A DNA stretch of 64,000 bases from assembly GCF_041435215.1 (NCBI RefSeq), contig NZ_CP108394.1, positions 6,138,001 to 6,202,000 of the forward strand, in the 5' to 3' direction. The notes under the pieces were generated by a model. That model was not told the origin of the DNA, searched no databases, and saw nothing but the letters and a program-made list of their open reading frames with translations. Of the stretch, positions 18,372 through 26,453 are shown one piece after another. The stretch comes from Streptomyces sp. NBC_01314. GTDB lineage: Bacteria; Actinomycetota; Actinomycetes; Streptomycetales; Streptomycetaceae. Made by a program: the position numbers and the translations under genes. Each line of letters begins with the position of its first letter. Position 1 is the first letter of the stretch.

Positions 18372-18447
18372 TCCCTGAGGGCGCCCCTACCGGTCTGTCC
18401 CTGAGGGTGCCCCTACCGGTCCACTCCCTGAGGGTGCCCTGTCGGTG
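18372..18447. repeat. Three tandem 26-base repeats
   Basis: Unit TCCCTGAGGGTGCCCCTACC occurs at 18372, 18398 and 18425, the last degenerate. Each unit contains a small palindrome CCCTGAGGG. It sits between the convergent-facing ends of the P-ATPase promoter region and the DUF2530 gene stop, and could act as a terminator cluster. Confidence 0.7.
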
Positions 18448-18450
18448 GTA

Positions 18451-18771
18451 CTACTCGACGGGCTCGACCGGCGTCACATCGGCCTCGTCGGCGCTCGCGT
18501 CCGCGTCGGCGTCGCTCCTGGCCCTGCGCCGCGCGTCTCTCTTGATCGCCGCGTCCCGTCTGCGCACGTAGTAGATGCCGATGAACCCGAGCCCGCCGCC
18601 CGCCAGACAGGTCCACACCCACCAGGCGTGCCCGTGGTCCTCGTACCAGCCGTAGAAGGGGAGCTGGACGACGAAGAGGACGAGCCACAGGATCGTGCCG
18701 CCGATGATGGTCGGCACGATGGGCCCCTCCAGGGGCGCCGGTGCCTCGTGCTTGGGGGTCCACTTCGCCAT
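18451..18771 (-). CDS. DUF2530-type small membrane protein
   Basis: A 106-residue protein with the N-terminal motif PLEGPIVPTIIGGTILW, two transmembrane segments (about 22-40 and 50-68) and a charged C-terminal tail RRRDAAIKRDARRRARSD. This is the pattern I recall for the actinobacterial DUF2530 family, whose function is unknown. The stop is only four bases beyond the last tandem repeat. Confidence 0.7.
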   Translation of the reverse strand: MAKWTPKHEAPAPLEGPIVPTIIGGTILWLVLFVVQLPFYGWYEDHGHAWWVWTCLAGGGLGFIGIYYVRRRDAAIKRDARRRARSDADADASADEADVTPVEPVE

Positions 18772-18898
18772 GGGGCACAGCTTACGAGGCCGAAGGCTCT
18801 ACGCGCGGAGATGGCGATTGACGAATCATAGGTTCATGCTGAAACAGTTCTGTGTGTCGCGGTCTTCGTCTTCTACTGCCTGATGTCGACGCCGGGGC

Positions 18899-19102
18899 TT
18901 ACGTGAGCGGCATCCGGGTCTCTCGCACCCCGTAGAACTTCTCCGTCTCCTCGACGGCGGTCTGGAACCGCTCGTCGAAGTCGTCCCGGATGAGCGTCCC
19001 GATCACGTAGTCCTGGACACTCATTCCCCTTTTCGCCGCGTGGGTCCGGAGCCGTTCGAGCAGCTCCCCGTCTATCCGCAGGCTGAGCACAGTGGTCCCC
19101 AT
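18899..19102 (-). CDS. Ribbon-helix-helix DNA-binding protein
   Basis: The 67-residue product TTVLSLRIDGELLERLRTHA followed by KRGMSVQDYVIGTL is a classical RHH (CopG/Arc) fold: one strand, helix A, helix B. The remaining 20 residues are an acidic tail. I take the ATG at 19102, where the RHH strand begins. A GTG start at 19159 would add 19 unrelated residues and would place the start over the palindrome at 19156-19171. No toxin partner is adjacent, so a free-standing repressor is more likely than an antitoxin. Confidence 0.65.
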   Translation of the reverse strand: MGTTVLSLRIDGELLERLRTHAAKRGMSVQDYVIGTLIRDDFDERFQTAVEETEKFYGVRETRMPLT

Positions 19103-19155
19103 GTGTACAAGGTTCAGGTGCGCTCCCCTCTGTCGTGTCACGTTCTGCGTACTAG

Positions 19156-19171
19156 TCACTCGTATGAGTGA
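19156..19171. promoter_or_regulatory. Palindromic operator candidate upstream of the RHH gene
   Basis: Perfect inverted repeat TCACTC-GTAT-GAGTGA, located in the divergent region between the RHH and MarR genes. RHH proteins bind such short palindromes, so autoregulation is plausible. Confidence 0.5.
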
Positions 19172-19233
19172 TCAGAGGCCCGAGATCGGCATGAGTGGCG
19201 GGGCTCACGGGCACGGCTGTGAAGTTCCGGTGG

Positions 19234-19265
19234 TCTTTAGCGAGAGTAATGAGTTAAGCTAAAGA
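19234..19265. promoter_or_regulatory. MarR operator candidate
   Basis: Inverted repeat TCTTTAGC / GCTAAAGA with a 16-base spacer, ending two bases before the MarR start codon. The position over the start region and TTAGC half-sites fit MarR autoregulation. Confidence 0.6.
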
Positions 19266-19267
19266 AC

Positions 19268-19705
19268 ATGCCTGACCTGAACCATGGCGACGACGAGGCC
19301 GCTGTGAACGCCCTCCGTTCCGCCGTGATGCGCCTGTCCCGTCGGCTCAAGCACCAACGGGTCGACGAGTCGTTGAGCCCGACCGAGATGTCGGTGCTCG
19401 GCACACTCGCCCGTTGCGGCACCGCCACCCCCGGTGAGCTGGCCCGCAAGGAGCATGTGCAACCGCCGTCGATGACCCGGATCGTCGCCCTGCTGGAGAG
19501 CAAGGGGCTGGTGAAGCTGGAGCCGCACCCCGAGGACCGGCGGCAGAAGGTGGTCACCCAGACCGAGCGGGCCGAGGCGATGCTGGAGGAGAGCCGCCGC
19601 AAACGCAACGCGTTCCTCGCCACCCTCGTCGAGGGCCTCGACGAGGACGAATGGGAGAAGCTGCGCGCGGCAGCGCCCGTGCTGGAGAGGCTCGCGCATC
19701 TCTGA
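19268..19705 (+). CDS. MarR family transcriptional regulator
   Basis: A 145-residue winged-helix protein. The HTH lies at about residues 50-75 (PGELARKEHVQPPSMTRIVA), followed by the wing DRRQKVV and long dimerisation helices at both ends. The ATG at 19268 directly follows an inverted repeat, with no good Shine-Dalgarno, so the mRNA may be leaderless or nearly so. It is cotranscribed with the MFS exporter gene that starts 195 bases later, and probably represses both in the absence of a ligand. Confidence 0.85.
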   Translation: MPDLNHGDDEAAVNALRSAVMRLSRRLKHQRVDESLSPTEMSVLGTLARCGTATPGELARKEHVQPPSMTRIVALLESKGLVKLEPHPEDRRQKVVTQTERAEAMLEESRRKRNAFLATLVEGLDEDEWEKLRAAAPVLERLAHL

Positions 19706-19900
19706 CCCGGCGCCCGGCCACCGGGTGCGCCTCGGCCAGGGGGGTACGCCCGATCGGCCGCCGGTACGCCCCGGCCGACAGCCTGTGCGCCCTCAGGGGA
19801 CGGGCATGGGCCGATCCGAAAACCAGCAGACAGAACAGGAGCGGTGAGGCTTACGCAACCGCACGACACGCACGCGTTCCACGCAAGGAGGCGAACCCTT

Positions 19901-21553
19901 TTGAGTACGGGCCCCGGAGCAGCTTCCGTCCCCGCACCACCCACCCCCCACGACTCCCCGCCCAACCCCGAAGCGCCACCGGATACCACCGGCCGGCCGA
20001 CGACCGCCTCCGGCCCTTCGGCGCACGCCCCCGAGGCTTCCGGTACGGCCCCTGGCGCCCCCGTCCCCGCCCCTGCCCCCGCATCCTCCTCCGACCCGCC
20101 GGCTGCCGGCCCTGCCCCCCGTGAACGTGAGTCCATGTTCCGGTCGCTGCGGGTTCGGAACTACCGACTGTTCTTCGTCGGGCAGGTGGTGTCGAACATC
20201 GGCACGTGGATGCAGCGGATCGCGCAGGACTGGCTGGTGCTGAGCCTGGCGGGATCCTCGACGGCCGTCGGGGTGACGATGGCGCTGCAGTTCCTGCCGA
20301 TGCTGCTGTTCGGGCTCTACGGCGGGGTGCTGGTCGACCGGTTCCCCAAGCGGCGGCTGCTGTTCCTGACGCAGACGTCGATGGCGGTGACGGGACTGGC
20401 GCTCGCCGCGCTGACGCTCTCCGGACACGTCCAGGTGTGGCACGTGTATGTGGCCGCCTTCGCCGTGGGCATGGCCACCGTGGTCGACAACCCGGCCCGG
20501 CAGTCGTTCGTGTCGGAGATGGTCGGCCCTGACCAGCTGCAGAACGCGGTCAGCCTCAACTCCGCGAACTTCCAGTCGGCCCGTCTGGTCGGCCCCGCGG
20601 TCGCCGGTGTGCTGATCACCACCGTCGGCACGGGCTGGGCCTTCCTCTTCAACGGCCTCTCCTTCGTCGCCCCCATCACCGGCCTGCTGCTGATGCGGAC
20701 CCGCGACCTGAACTCCGTCCGCCGCGCTCCCCGCGCCAAGGGCCAGCTCCGCGAGGGCCTGCGCTATGTGGCCCGCCGCCCCGAACTGCTCTGGCCCATC
20801 GTCCTCGTCGGTTTCGTCGGCACCTTCGGCTTCAACTTCCCCGTCTGGCTGTCGGCGTACGCGGACGACGTGTTCCACGGGGACGCCGGCTCGTACAGCT
20901 TCTTCAACACGCTCATGGCGGTCGGCTCCGTCGCCGGCGCCCTGCTCGCGGCCCGCCGGGGCACCACCCGGCTGCGGGTGCTGATCGGGGGCGCGCTCGC
21001 CTTCGGCCTGCTGGAGATCCTGGCCGCGCTGGCACCGGCGTACTGGATGTTCGCCCTGCTCATGGTGCCGATAGGGATGTTCGGCCTGACGGTGAACGTC
21101 ACCACCAACACGGCCATCCAGATGAACACGGACCCCGCGATGCGCGGCCGTGTCATGGCCCTCTACATGATGGTCTTCCTCGGCGGCACCCCGCTGGGCG
21201 CGCCGATCGCCGGCTGGGCCACCGACGCGTACGGCGCCCGCGCGGGCTTCGTCGCCGGTGGCGTCGTCTCCACGGTCGCCGCGGTCGTCGTGGGTCTGGT
21301 CCTCGTCCGGGCCGGCGGACTGCGGCTGTCGGTGGGGTGGAACCGGGGGCATCCACGGGTGCGGTTCGTACCCAAGGAGCAGAACGAGCAGCAGAACGAG
21401 CAGCAGAACGAGCAGCAGAACGAGCAGCAGAACGAGCAGCAGAACGAGGAGCCGAACGAGCAGCAGAACGAGGAGCCGAACGAGGGGAAGGGCGACGGGA
21501 AGCACGAGGGGAAGCGCGAGGAGCAGGCGGTTTCCGTGACGACCGCGGCCTAG
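19901..21553 (+). CDS. MFS exporter (EntS-like) with Gln-Asn-Glu repeat tail
   Basis: A 550-residue protein. The first 85 residues are proline/alanine-rich; then MFRSLRVRNYRLFFVGQVVS opens a DHA3/EntS-type major facilitator core with about 12 helices and GVLVDRFPKRRLLF after helix 2. The last 45 residues are a low-complexity NEQQNEQQ tail encoded by a 12-base repeat. The TTG start at 19901 has a perfect AGGAGG nine bases upstream; an upstream frame from 19844 is less likely. The neighbour is a MarR regulator, which suggests drug- or metabolite-induced efflux. Confidence 0.8.
   Translation: MSTGPGAASVPAPPTPHDSPPNPEAPPDTTGRPTTASGPSAHAPEASGTAPGAPVPAPAPASSSDPPAAGPAPRERESMFRSLRVRNYRLFFVGQVVSNIGTWMQRIAQDWLVLSLAGSSTAVGVTMALQFLPMLLFGLYGGVLVDRFPKRRLLFLTQTSMAVTGLALAALTLSGHVQVWHVYVAAFAVGMATVVDNPARQSFVSEMVGPDQLQNAVSLNSANFQSARLVGPAVAGVLITTVGTGWAFLFNGLSFVAPITGLLLMRTRDLNSVRRAPRAKGQLREGLRYVARRPELLWPIVLVGFVGTFGFNFPVWLSAYADDVFHGDAGSYSFFNTLMAVGSVAGALLAARRGTTRLRVLIGGALAFGLLEILAALAPAYWMFALLMVPIGMFGLTVNVTTNTAIQMNTDPAMRGRVMALYMMVFLGGTPLGAPIAGWATDAYGARAGFVAGGVVSTVAAVVVGLVLVRAGGLRLSVGWNRGHPRVRFVPKEQNEQQNEQQNEQQNEQQNEQQNEEPNEQQNEEPNEGKGDGKHEGKREEQAVSVTTAA
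21376..21487 (+). repeat. 12-base tandem repeat inside the MFS gene
   Basis: GAGCAGCAGAAC is repeated about seven times, with variants GAGGAGCCGAAC. It stays in frame and encodes EQQN units. The copy number is likely to vary between strains by slippage. Confidence 0.75.
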
Positions 21554-21572
21554 TACTGGAAGGGTGGCGGTC

Positions 21573-22157
21573 ATGAGTGCGATGAGTACCGTGCGGCTGT
21601 TCGCCGCGGTGTTGCCGCCCGCCGATGTCGTCGATGAACTCGGCCTGCTGATCGGGGAGTTGAAGGGCCTGGCCGGTGCGGACGGGTTGCGCTGGACCGA
21701 GCCGCCCGGCTGGCACTTCACGCTCGCCTTCTACGGAGAGGTCGACGAGGACGTCGTACCCGAACTGTCGCGGCGTCTGGAGCGGGCCGCGCGGCGGAGC
21801 GAGCCGTTTCCGCTGGCGGTGCGCGGCGGCGGCCAGTTCGGGCACGGCCGGGCGCTGTGGGCGGGGGCCGAGGGGGACCTCGGTGCCCTGCGGCTGCTGG
21901 CCGACCGGGCGGAGGCTGCGGCGCGCAAGGCCGGGCTGCCGATGGGGGAGCACCGCCGGTACACGCCCCATCTGACGGTGGCCCGCAGCCGGGAGGACTA
22001 CGACGTAGGGCCGTACGTCGCCGCGCTCGACGCCTTCGCCGGGCGTACGTGGACGGTGTCCGACCTCGCGTTGGTGCGCAGCGATCTGCCGAAGTCCGGG
22101 GTGCCGGGGGAGCAGCCGCGGTACGAGGCGGTCGGGCGATGGGCGCTGGGGGACTGA
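21573..22157 (+). CDS. thpR: RNA 2',3'-cyclic phosphodiesterase (ThpR/LigT)
   Basis: The 194-residue protein has the two HxTx motifs of the 2H phosphoesterase family: HFTLAFYGEV near residue 50 and HLTVARSRE near residue 135. It opens cyclic 2',3'-phosphate ends on RNA; the family was first named for 2'-5' RNA ligation of tRNA halves. ATG at 21573 has GGAAGGG nine bases upstream; a GTG at 21564 is possible. It follows the MFS gene by 20 bases and is likely cotranscribed. Confidence 0.85.
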   Translation: MSAMSTVRLFAAVLPPADVVDELGLLIGELKGLAGADGLRWTEPPGWHFTLAFYGEVDEDVVPELSRRLERAARRSEPFPLAVRGGGQFGHGRALWAGAEGDLGALRLLADRAEAAARKAGLPMGEHRRYTPHLTVARSREDYDVGPYVAALDAFAGRTWTVSDLALVRSDLPKSGVPGEQPRYEAVGRWALGD

Positions 22158-22274
22158 GCGTCGCCCTGGCCGCCCTGGCCGCCCTGGCCGCCCTGACTGC
22201 TGGGGCCGCCCGGACCGCCCTGACCGCCGGGGCCGTCCGAAGGGGGCCGGAGGCGGGCGGTTAGGCTCGGTGGT

Positions 22275-22364
22275 GTGGACCCGAAGACCCGTAACCGGAT
22301 CATGGCCGGTGTGCTTGTGCTGATGTTCGCGGTGGTCGCTCTCGCGGCGGCGCTTGGCAGGTGA
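22275..22364 (+). CDS. 29-residue single-span membrane peptide
   Basis: GTG at 22275 begins MDPKTRNRIMAGVLVLMF followed by AVVALAAALGR. It has a basic N-terminus followed by one hydrophobic helix. Codon use is coding-like (third positions mostly G or C, hydrophobics clustered) and the gap to thpR is 117 bases. It is too short for ordinary gene calling. I recall similar tiny membrane peptides beside transporters in Streptomyces, but cannot confirm the family. Confidence 0.5.
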   Translation: MDPKTRNRIMAGVLVLMFAVVALAAALGR

Positions 22365-22385
22365 CCGTCGGGGAACTGCGGACCG

Positions 22386-22440
22386 TGTGGGTCTGTGGCC
22401 CGGTGGGGGCTTGTCGCGCAGTTCCCCGCGCCCCTTACGG
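22386..22440. repeat. Dispersed intergenic repeat, copy 3
   Basis: A single arm in the opposite orientation to copy 2 (core TCGCGCAGTTCCCCGCGCCCC). It ends six bases before the aldo/keto reductase stop codon, where it may help terminate convergent transcripts. Confidence 0.65.
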
Positions 22441-22445
22441 GGCCC

Positions 22446-23438
22446 TCACCAGGCGAAGGCCTCCGGGGACGGGCCCGGCCCCGGGAAGATCTCGTCGAGG
22501 GCCGCCAGAAGTTCCCCCGACAGCTCCAGCTCGGCCGCGCGGATCGCGGATTCGAGCTGCTGGGCCGTGCGCGGGCCGACGATCGGGCCCGTGACGCCGG
22601 GGCGGGTCAGGAGCCAGGCGAGGGCGGCCTCGCCCGGTTCGATGCCGTGTTTGTCGAGGAGGTCCTCGTACGCCTGGACCTGGGCGCGTACGGCGCTGTC
22701 GGCGAGGGCGTCGGCGGAACGGCCCGAGCTGCGGCGACCGTCCTTGGCCGCCTTCCTGATGACCCCGCCGAGCAGCCCGCCGTGCAGCGGTGACCAGGGG
22801 ATGACCCCGAGGCCGTACTCCTGCGCGGCCGGGATGACCTCCATCTCGGCGCGGCGCTCGGCGAGGTTGTAGAGGCACTGCTCGCTGACGAGGCCGATGG
22901 TGCCGCCCCGGCGTGCGGCGATCTCGTTGGCCTGGGCGATCTTGTAGCCGGGGAAGTTGCTGGACCCGGCGTAGAGGATCTTGCCCTGCTGGACCAGAAC
23001 GTCGACGGCCTGCCAGATCTCCTCGAAGGGGGTGGACCGGTCGATGTGGTGGAACTGGTAGACGTCGATGTAGTCCGTCCGCAGCCGCTTGAGGCTGGCG
23101 TCCACGGCCCGCCGGATGTTCAGGGCGGAGAGCTTGTCGTGGTTGGGCCAGGAGTCGGCGGAAGCCGCCATGTTCCCGTACACCTTGGTCGCGAGCACGA
23201 CCTTGTCGCGGCGCTCGCCGCCCTTCGCGAACCAGTTGCCGATGATGCTCTCGGTGCGGCCCTTGTTCTCGCCCCACCCGTACACGTTCGCCGTGTCGAA
23301 GAAGTTGACGCCCGCGTCCAGCGCCGCGTCCATGATCGCGTGGCTGTCCGCTTCGTCCGTCTGCGGACCGAAGTTCATCGTGCCGAGGACCAGCCGGCTG
23401 ACCTTGAGTCCTGTGCGTCCGAGCTGTGTGTACTTCAT
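22446..23438 (-). CDS. Aldo/keto reductase
   Basis: A 330-residue TIM-barrel NADPH-dependent oxidoreductase. The catalytic tetrad can be placed: Asp in FFDTANVYG with Tyr in the same strand-loop, Lys in LATKVYGN, His in YQFHHIDRST. The opening MKYTQLGRTGLKVSRLVLGT and the C-terminal GPRTAQQLESAIRA fit the AKR11/YhdN-like group. ATG at 23438 has AAGGAG eight bases upstream. Substrate unknown. Confidence 0.9.
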   Translation of the reverse strand: MKYTQLGRTGLKVSRLVLGTMNFGPQTDEADSHAIMDAALDAGVNFFDTANVYGWGENKGRTESIIGNWFAKGGERRDKVVLATKVYGNMAASADSWPNHDKLSALNIRRAVDASLKRLRTDYIDVYQFHHIDRSTPFEEIWQAVDVLVQQGKILYAGSSNFPGYKIAQANEIAARRGGTIGLVSEQCLYNLAERRAEMEVIPAAQEYGLGVIPWSPLHGGLLGGVIRKAAKDGRRSSGRSADALADSAVRAQVQAYEDLLDKHGIEPGEAALAWLLTRPGVTGPIVGPRTAQQLESAIRAAELELSGELLAALDEIFPGPGPSPEAFAW

Positions 23439-23591
23439 GACTCCTTAGCCAAGGCGGTGGAGTGCGCTCTAGGCAAGCGGAGACGGGTGCGGGTGGCGGT
23501 AGGGGAGGAGGAGTAGCGGGGTCGCAAGGAGGAGGAGGCCGGCGGTGGCGATCGCGGAGCGGCTGAGCGGGGACGCGTGAGGGTGGCGCCG

Positions 23592-24182
23592 TCAGCCGCG
23601 GGGGAACTTGGCGGTCGGAAGGACGAGGCCCAGGAGGGTGGTGGTCATGTCGACGTCGGCGCCGTAGGTGACGGACAGATCGCTGACGTAGTCGCCGTCC
23701 TTGGGCTGGGTGAACAGCCGGCACTTGCCCGTGTAGGGGTCGGCGATCAGGTACACGGGGACCTCGGCGAGTGCGTACGCGGTCTTCTTGGGGCCGTAGT
23801 CGTTCTTGGCGGTGTCCGTGGAGATGACCTCGGCGATGAACTCGACGTCCTCGTAGCGCCAGCGGCCCTTGGCGTCCTTCTCGGCGCCGTCGCGCAGCTT
23901 GGCCACGTCTGGGCAGTAGCCGTTCAGATGGCCGGGGAAGTCGATGCGGACGTCCGAGAACACCATCGCTTCCCGTCCGAAGCGATCCTCCAACGCCCAG
24001 AGGACCTTGCGAATGGTCTGCCAGTGGATGTCCCGCTGTGGTGACATGTAGATGGCCCCCCCGACGATCTCGACCTTGTATCCCTCGGGGACGGGCATCT
24101 TCTCGAGCCGCTCGAACATCTCGTCGAGCTGGCGCGTGTTGTCGCTCTCGGCCATCGCGATCCTGTCTTCAAGGACGGTCAT
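23592..24182 (-). CDS. Uma2 family putative endonuclease
   Basis: A 196-residue protein of the PD-(D/E)xK superfamily Uma2 (DUF820). Visible parts are the N-terminal EGYKVEIVGGAIYMSP, where Glu may be catalytic, then YCPDVAKLRDGAE and FIAEVIS, then KKTAYALAEVPVYLIADP. The family is abundant in Streptomyces and cyanobacteria and its target is unknown. ATG at 24182 has GGGGAGGAG upstream; the longer frame reaching 25004 overlaps the next gene and is spurious. Confidence 0.85.
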   Translation of the reverse strand: MTVLEDRIAMAESDNTRQLDEMFERLEKMPVPEGYKVEIVGGAIYMSPQRDIHWQTIRKVLWALEDRFGREAMVFSDVRIDFPGHLNGYCPDVAKLRDGAEKDAKGRWRYEDVEFIAEVISTDTAKNDYGPKKTAYALAEVPVYLIADPYTGKCRLFTQPKDGDYVSDLSVTYGADVDMTTTLLGLVLPTAKFPRG

Positions 24183-24379
24183 CGTGGCGCTCCTCCCCGG
24201 CCGCCCCTCGATCGAAGACGGCCGCGCAGTACAACGATACGCACGGTGACCTGGGCACGGCCGGTACGGCGAAACTCCCTTGCGCGGCCGTCGCCCGGAC
24301 CACTTGGCTCGGCCCCCCTGGGGACGGCCAGGAAGAGCGAGTAGGGCCACTGTTTCGGACCCGTACGCCAACCGGCCTC

Positions 24380-25063
24380 CTACGACTCCTCGTACGGTCC
24401 CCCCAACCCCCACGCCTCGTGCATCGCGTTCGCGAAAGTCGCCGCGATCTTGTGTTCGCCGGAGGCGCTGGGGTGGGTGCCGTCGTAGGTGTCCCAGTGG
24501 ATGTCGTACGACGGGGGCGGGGAGGCCAGGAGGAGGGGGGAGCGGGGTTCGTCGAGGTCGGCGGCCGTCTTGGCGAGGAGTTCGTTGAAGCGGGCGACCT
24601 GGGCGGCGAAGGGGGCGTCGGACTCGGCGCGGACGTTCGGGGTGACCGGGAGAAGAACCATGCGGACGTGCGGGTTCGCCTCGCGGGCGGCTTCGACGAA
24701 GCGGCGGGTGTTCTCTGCGGTCTGCTCGGCGTTGGTGTAGAAGCCCAGGTCGATGAGGCCGAGGGAGACGAGCAGGATGTTGGCCCGGTGGCTGCGGATC
24801 GCGTCGGCGATCAGCGGAGCCATGTGGAGCCAGCCCTCGCCCCAGCCCGCGAGATGGGCGCGGGGAAAACGCGGGTCGGTGTCGGCGTACTCGTACGACG
24901 TCGGGGTGTTGGTCGCCTTGTCGTGGAGCGTCTCGCGCGGGCCGACGATCTTGAAGGGGCCGTCGTGCGTCGCGCGCAGGTGCTGCCAGAGCCGGTAGCG
25001 CCATGTGTGTTCGCCCGCGCTCCCGATCGTCATGGAGTCGCCTACGGGCATGAACCTGAGCAT
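24380..25063 (-). CDS. SGNH/GDSL hydrolase
   Basis: A 227-residue esterase-fold protein. Block I is MPVGDSMTIG with the nucleophile serine at about residue 10; the C-terminal DGTHPSASG supplies Asp and His. The third block is SLGLIDLGF rather than the usual GxND, so the oxyanion asparagine is not in its normal place. There is no signal peptide, so it is probably cytoplasmic. ATG at 25063 is chosen because block I must start here; the long open frame to 26416 is a shadow of the plus-strand gene. Confidence 0.75.
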   Translation of the reverse strand: MLRFMPVGDSMTIGSAGEHTWRYRLWQHLRATHDGPFKIVGPRETLHDKATNTPTSYEYADTDPRFPRAHLAGWGEGWLHMAPLIADAIRSHRANILLVSLGLIDLGFYTNAEQTAENTRRFVEAAREANPHVRMVLLPVTPNVRAESDAPFAAQVARFNELLAKTAADLDEPRSPLLLASPPPSYDIHWDTYDGTHPSASGEHKIAATFANAMHEAWGLGGPYEES

Positions 25064-25179
25064 GCGCTCATCATGAACGATCGCTACCGGTTGGTAGGGC
25101 CCGGTCGGCACGGACAGTGCTGTGAACCGTGCCACGTGGGGGTGTCGGACAGGTGCCGTTGTCCGGCGTCCACCGTTCG

Positions 25180-25253
25180 GTGCGCGGGGCGCCCCGCGCG
25201 TCCGAAGGGCGCGGGGAACCGCGCGACCAGCCACGACGAACCCGCACGCGACC
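25180..25253. repeat. Dispersed intergenic repeat, copy 4
   Basis: The core GGGCGCGGGGAACCGCGCGA, followed by CCAGCCACGACGAACCCGCA, is the same as the right arm of copy 1. It lies between the diverging SGNH hydrolase and beta-propeller genes. Confidence 0.7.
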
Positions 25254-25321
25254 ACCTCACCGGACACCCCAACGGCGCTCCCCCGCCCCGCCCGGCGGAG
25301 CGAGATGGCAGGCTTGGGCCC

Positions 25322-26338
25322 ATGCTTCGTCGCTCCCTCTCCTCCCTCCGCGGGTTCCGCGCCGGCTTCGCCGGTCTCGCCGCGGTCCTGCTCGCCGCCC
25401 TCCCGGCCGCGCCCGCGGTCGCCGACGACGACGGGTTCACGATGAAGGATTCGCGGATCACCGAGTCGAGCGGTCTCGCCGCGTCGCGTCAGCACCCGGG
25501 GGTCTACTGGACCCACAACGACAGCGACGACGGGGCGTTCCTCTACGCCGTCGACAGCGAGACGGGCGAGACGGTCGCCACGGTCACCATGACGGGCGTC
25601 GGCACCCCGCGTGACGTGGAGGCGATCTCCATGGGCCCGGACAACAAGCTCTACGTCGGCGACATCGGCGACAACCTCGGCGGCACCTGGGCGTATGTGT
25701 GGATCTACGAGCTGCCGGAGCCGAAGGAGCTGAAGGACCAGACGATCAAGGCCACGCAGTACGTGGTGAAGTACGAGGACGGGGCGCGGGACGCGGAGGC
25801 GCTGATGGTGCATCCGAAGACCGGGCGGGTCTACATCGCCGACAAGAACGAGGCCGGCGGGTCGCTGTACGAGGGACCGGCCGACCTCTCCGCCTCCGGC
25901 ACGAACGTCTTCAGGAAGGTCGCCTCCGTGCCCGACCTGGAGGTCACCGACGGCGCGTTCTCGCCGGACGGCAAGCAGCTCGCCCTGCGCGCGTACTTCG
26001 GCGGCATCCTCTACGACTGGAACGGCGGCAAGATCAAGAAGGTCGAGCGACTGAGCGTGCCCCTGCAGCGGCAGGGGGAGTCGGTGACCTTCGAGACCGA
26101 CGGCTCGAAGATCATGTACGGCAGCGAGGGGTCGGGCAGCTCGGTCGTCGCGCGGGACGTACCCGGCGGCTCCGGAAGCGGCGGTTCCGGCTCGTCGTCG
26201 TCCGGCGGGAACGACTCCGGCACCACCGAGGCGGACGCCGACGGAACCAGCTCCACCTTCAAGGTCGGCGCCCTCGCCGTCGCCGGGGCGGTCGTCGTCG
26301 TGTGGGGCTTCAAGCGGGTGCTGCGCCGACCGTCCTGA
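25322..26338 (+). CDS. Secreted or membrane-anchored beta-propeller-like protein
   Basis: A 338-residue protein with a signal peptide (about 1-38, ending AVA), then repeated beta segments such as SSGLAASRQHPGVYWTHNDS, DVEAISMGPDNKLYVGDIGD and VTDGAFSPDGKQLALRAY, which look like WD40/SMP-type propeller blades. A Ser-Gly linker (about 280-305) precedes a C-terminal hydrophobic helix and a basic end RVLRRPS, an outer-face anchor. It probably binds a ligand or peptidoglycan outside the cell; no active site is evident. Confidence 0.75.
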   Translation: MLRRSLSSLRGFRAGFAGLAAVLLAALPAAPAVADDDGFTMKDSRITESSGLAASRQHPGVYWTHNDSDDGAFLYAVDSETGETVATVTMTGVGTPRDVEAISMGPDNKLYVGDIGDNLGGTWAYVWIYELPEPKELKDQTIKATQYVVKYEDGARDAEALMVHPKTGRVYIADKNEAGGSLYEGPADLSASGTNVFRKVASVPDLEVTDGAFSPDGKQLALRAYFGGILYDWNGGKIKKVERLSVPLQRQGESVTFETDGSKIMYGSEGSGSSVVARDVPGGSGSGGSGSSSSGGNDSGTTEADADGTSSTFKVGALAVAGAVVVVWGFKRVLRRPS

Positions 26339-26347
26339 GCCGGCAGG

Positions 26348-26391
26348 CACCAGTCGCCCCCGGCACCGGCACCAGTCGCCCCCGGCACCGG
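26348..26391. repeat. Two 22-base direct repeats
   Basis: CACCAGTCGCCCCCGGCACC plus GG occurs twice back to back, followed by shorter CACCGGCACCGGT pieces to about 26415. It lies between convergent genes. Confidence 0.75.
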
Positions 26392-26453
26392 CACCGGTCA
26401 CACCGGCACCGGTCACGCCGCCGCCGGTCAGCCCCCGGCGCGGGGCTTCGTCG

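Noticed and set aside
18899..19102. Antitoxin of a toxin-antitoxin pair
   Set aside because: It has an RHH fold, but no adjacent toxin-sized frame on the same strand with coding character was found.
21376..21487. Possible CRISPR-like short repeats
   Set aside because: The units are back to back, in frame, 12 bases long and without spacers; they encode a protein tail.
24183..26416. Long minus-strand frame joining the SGNH hydrolase to sequence up to 26416
   Set aside because: The block I serine motif sits right after an ATG at 25063; the extra part mirrors the plus-strand beta-propeller gene.
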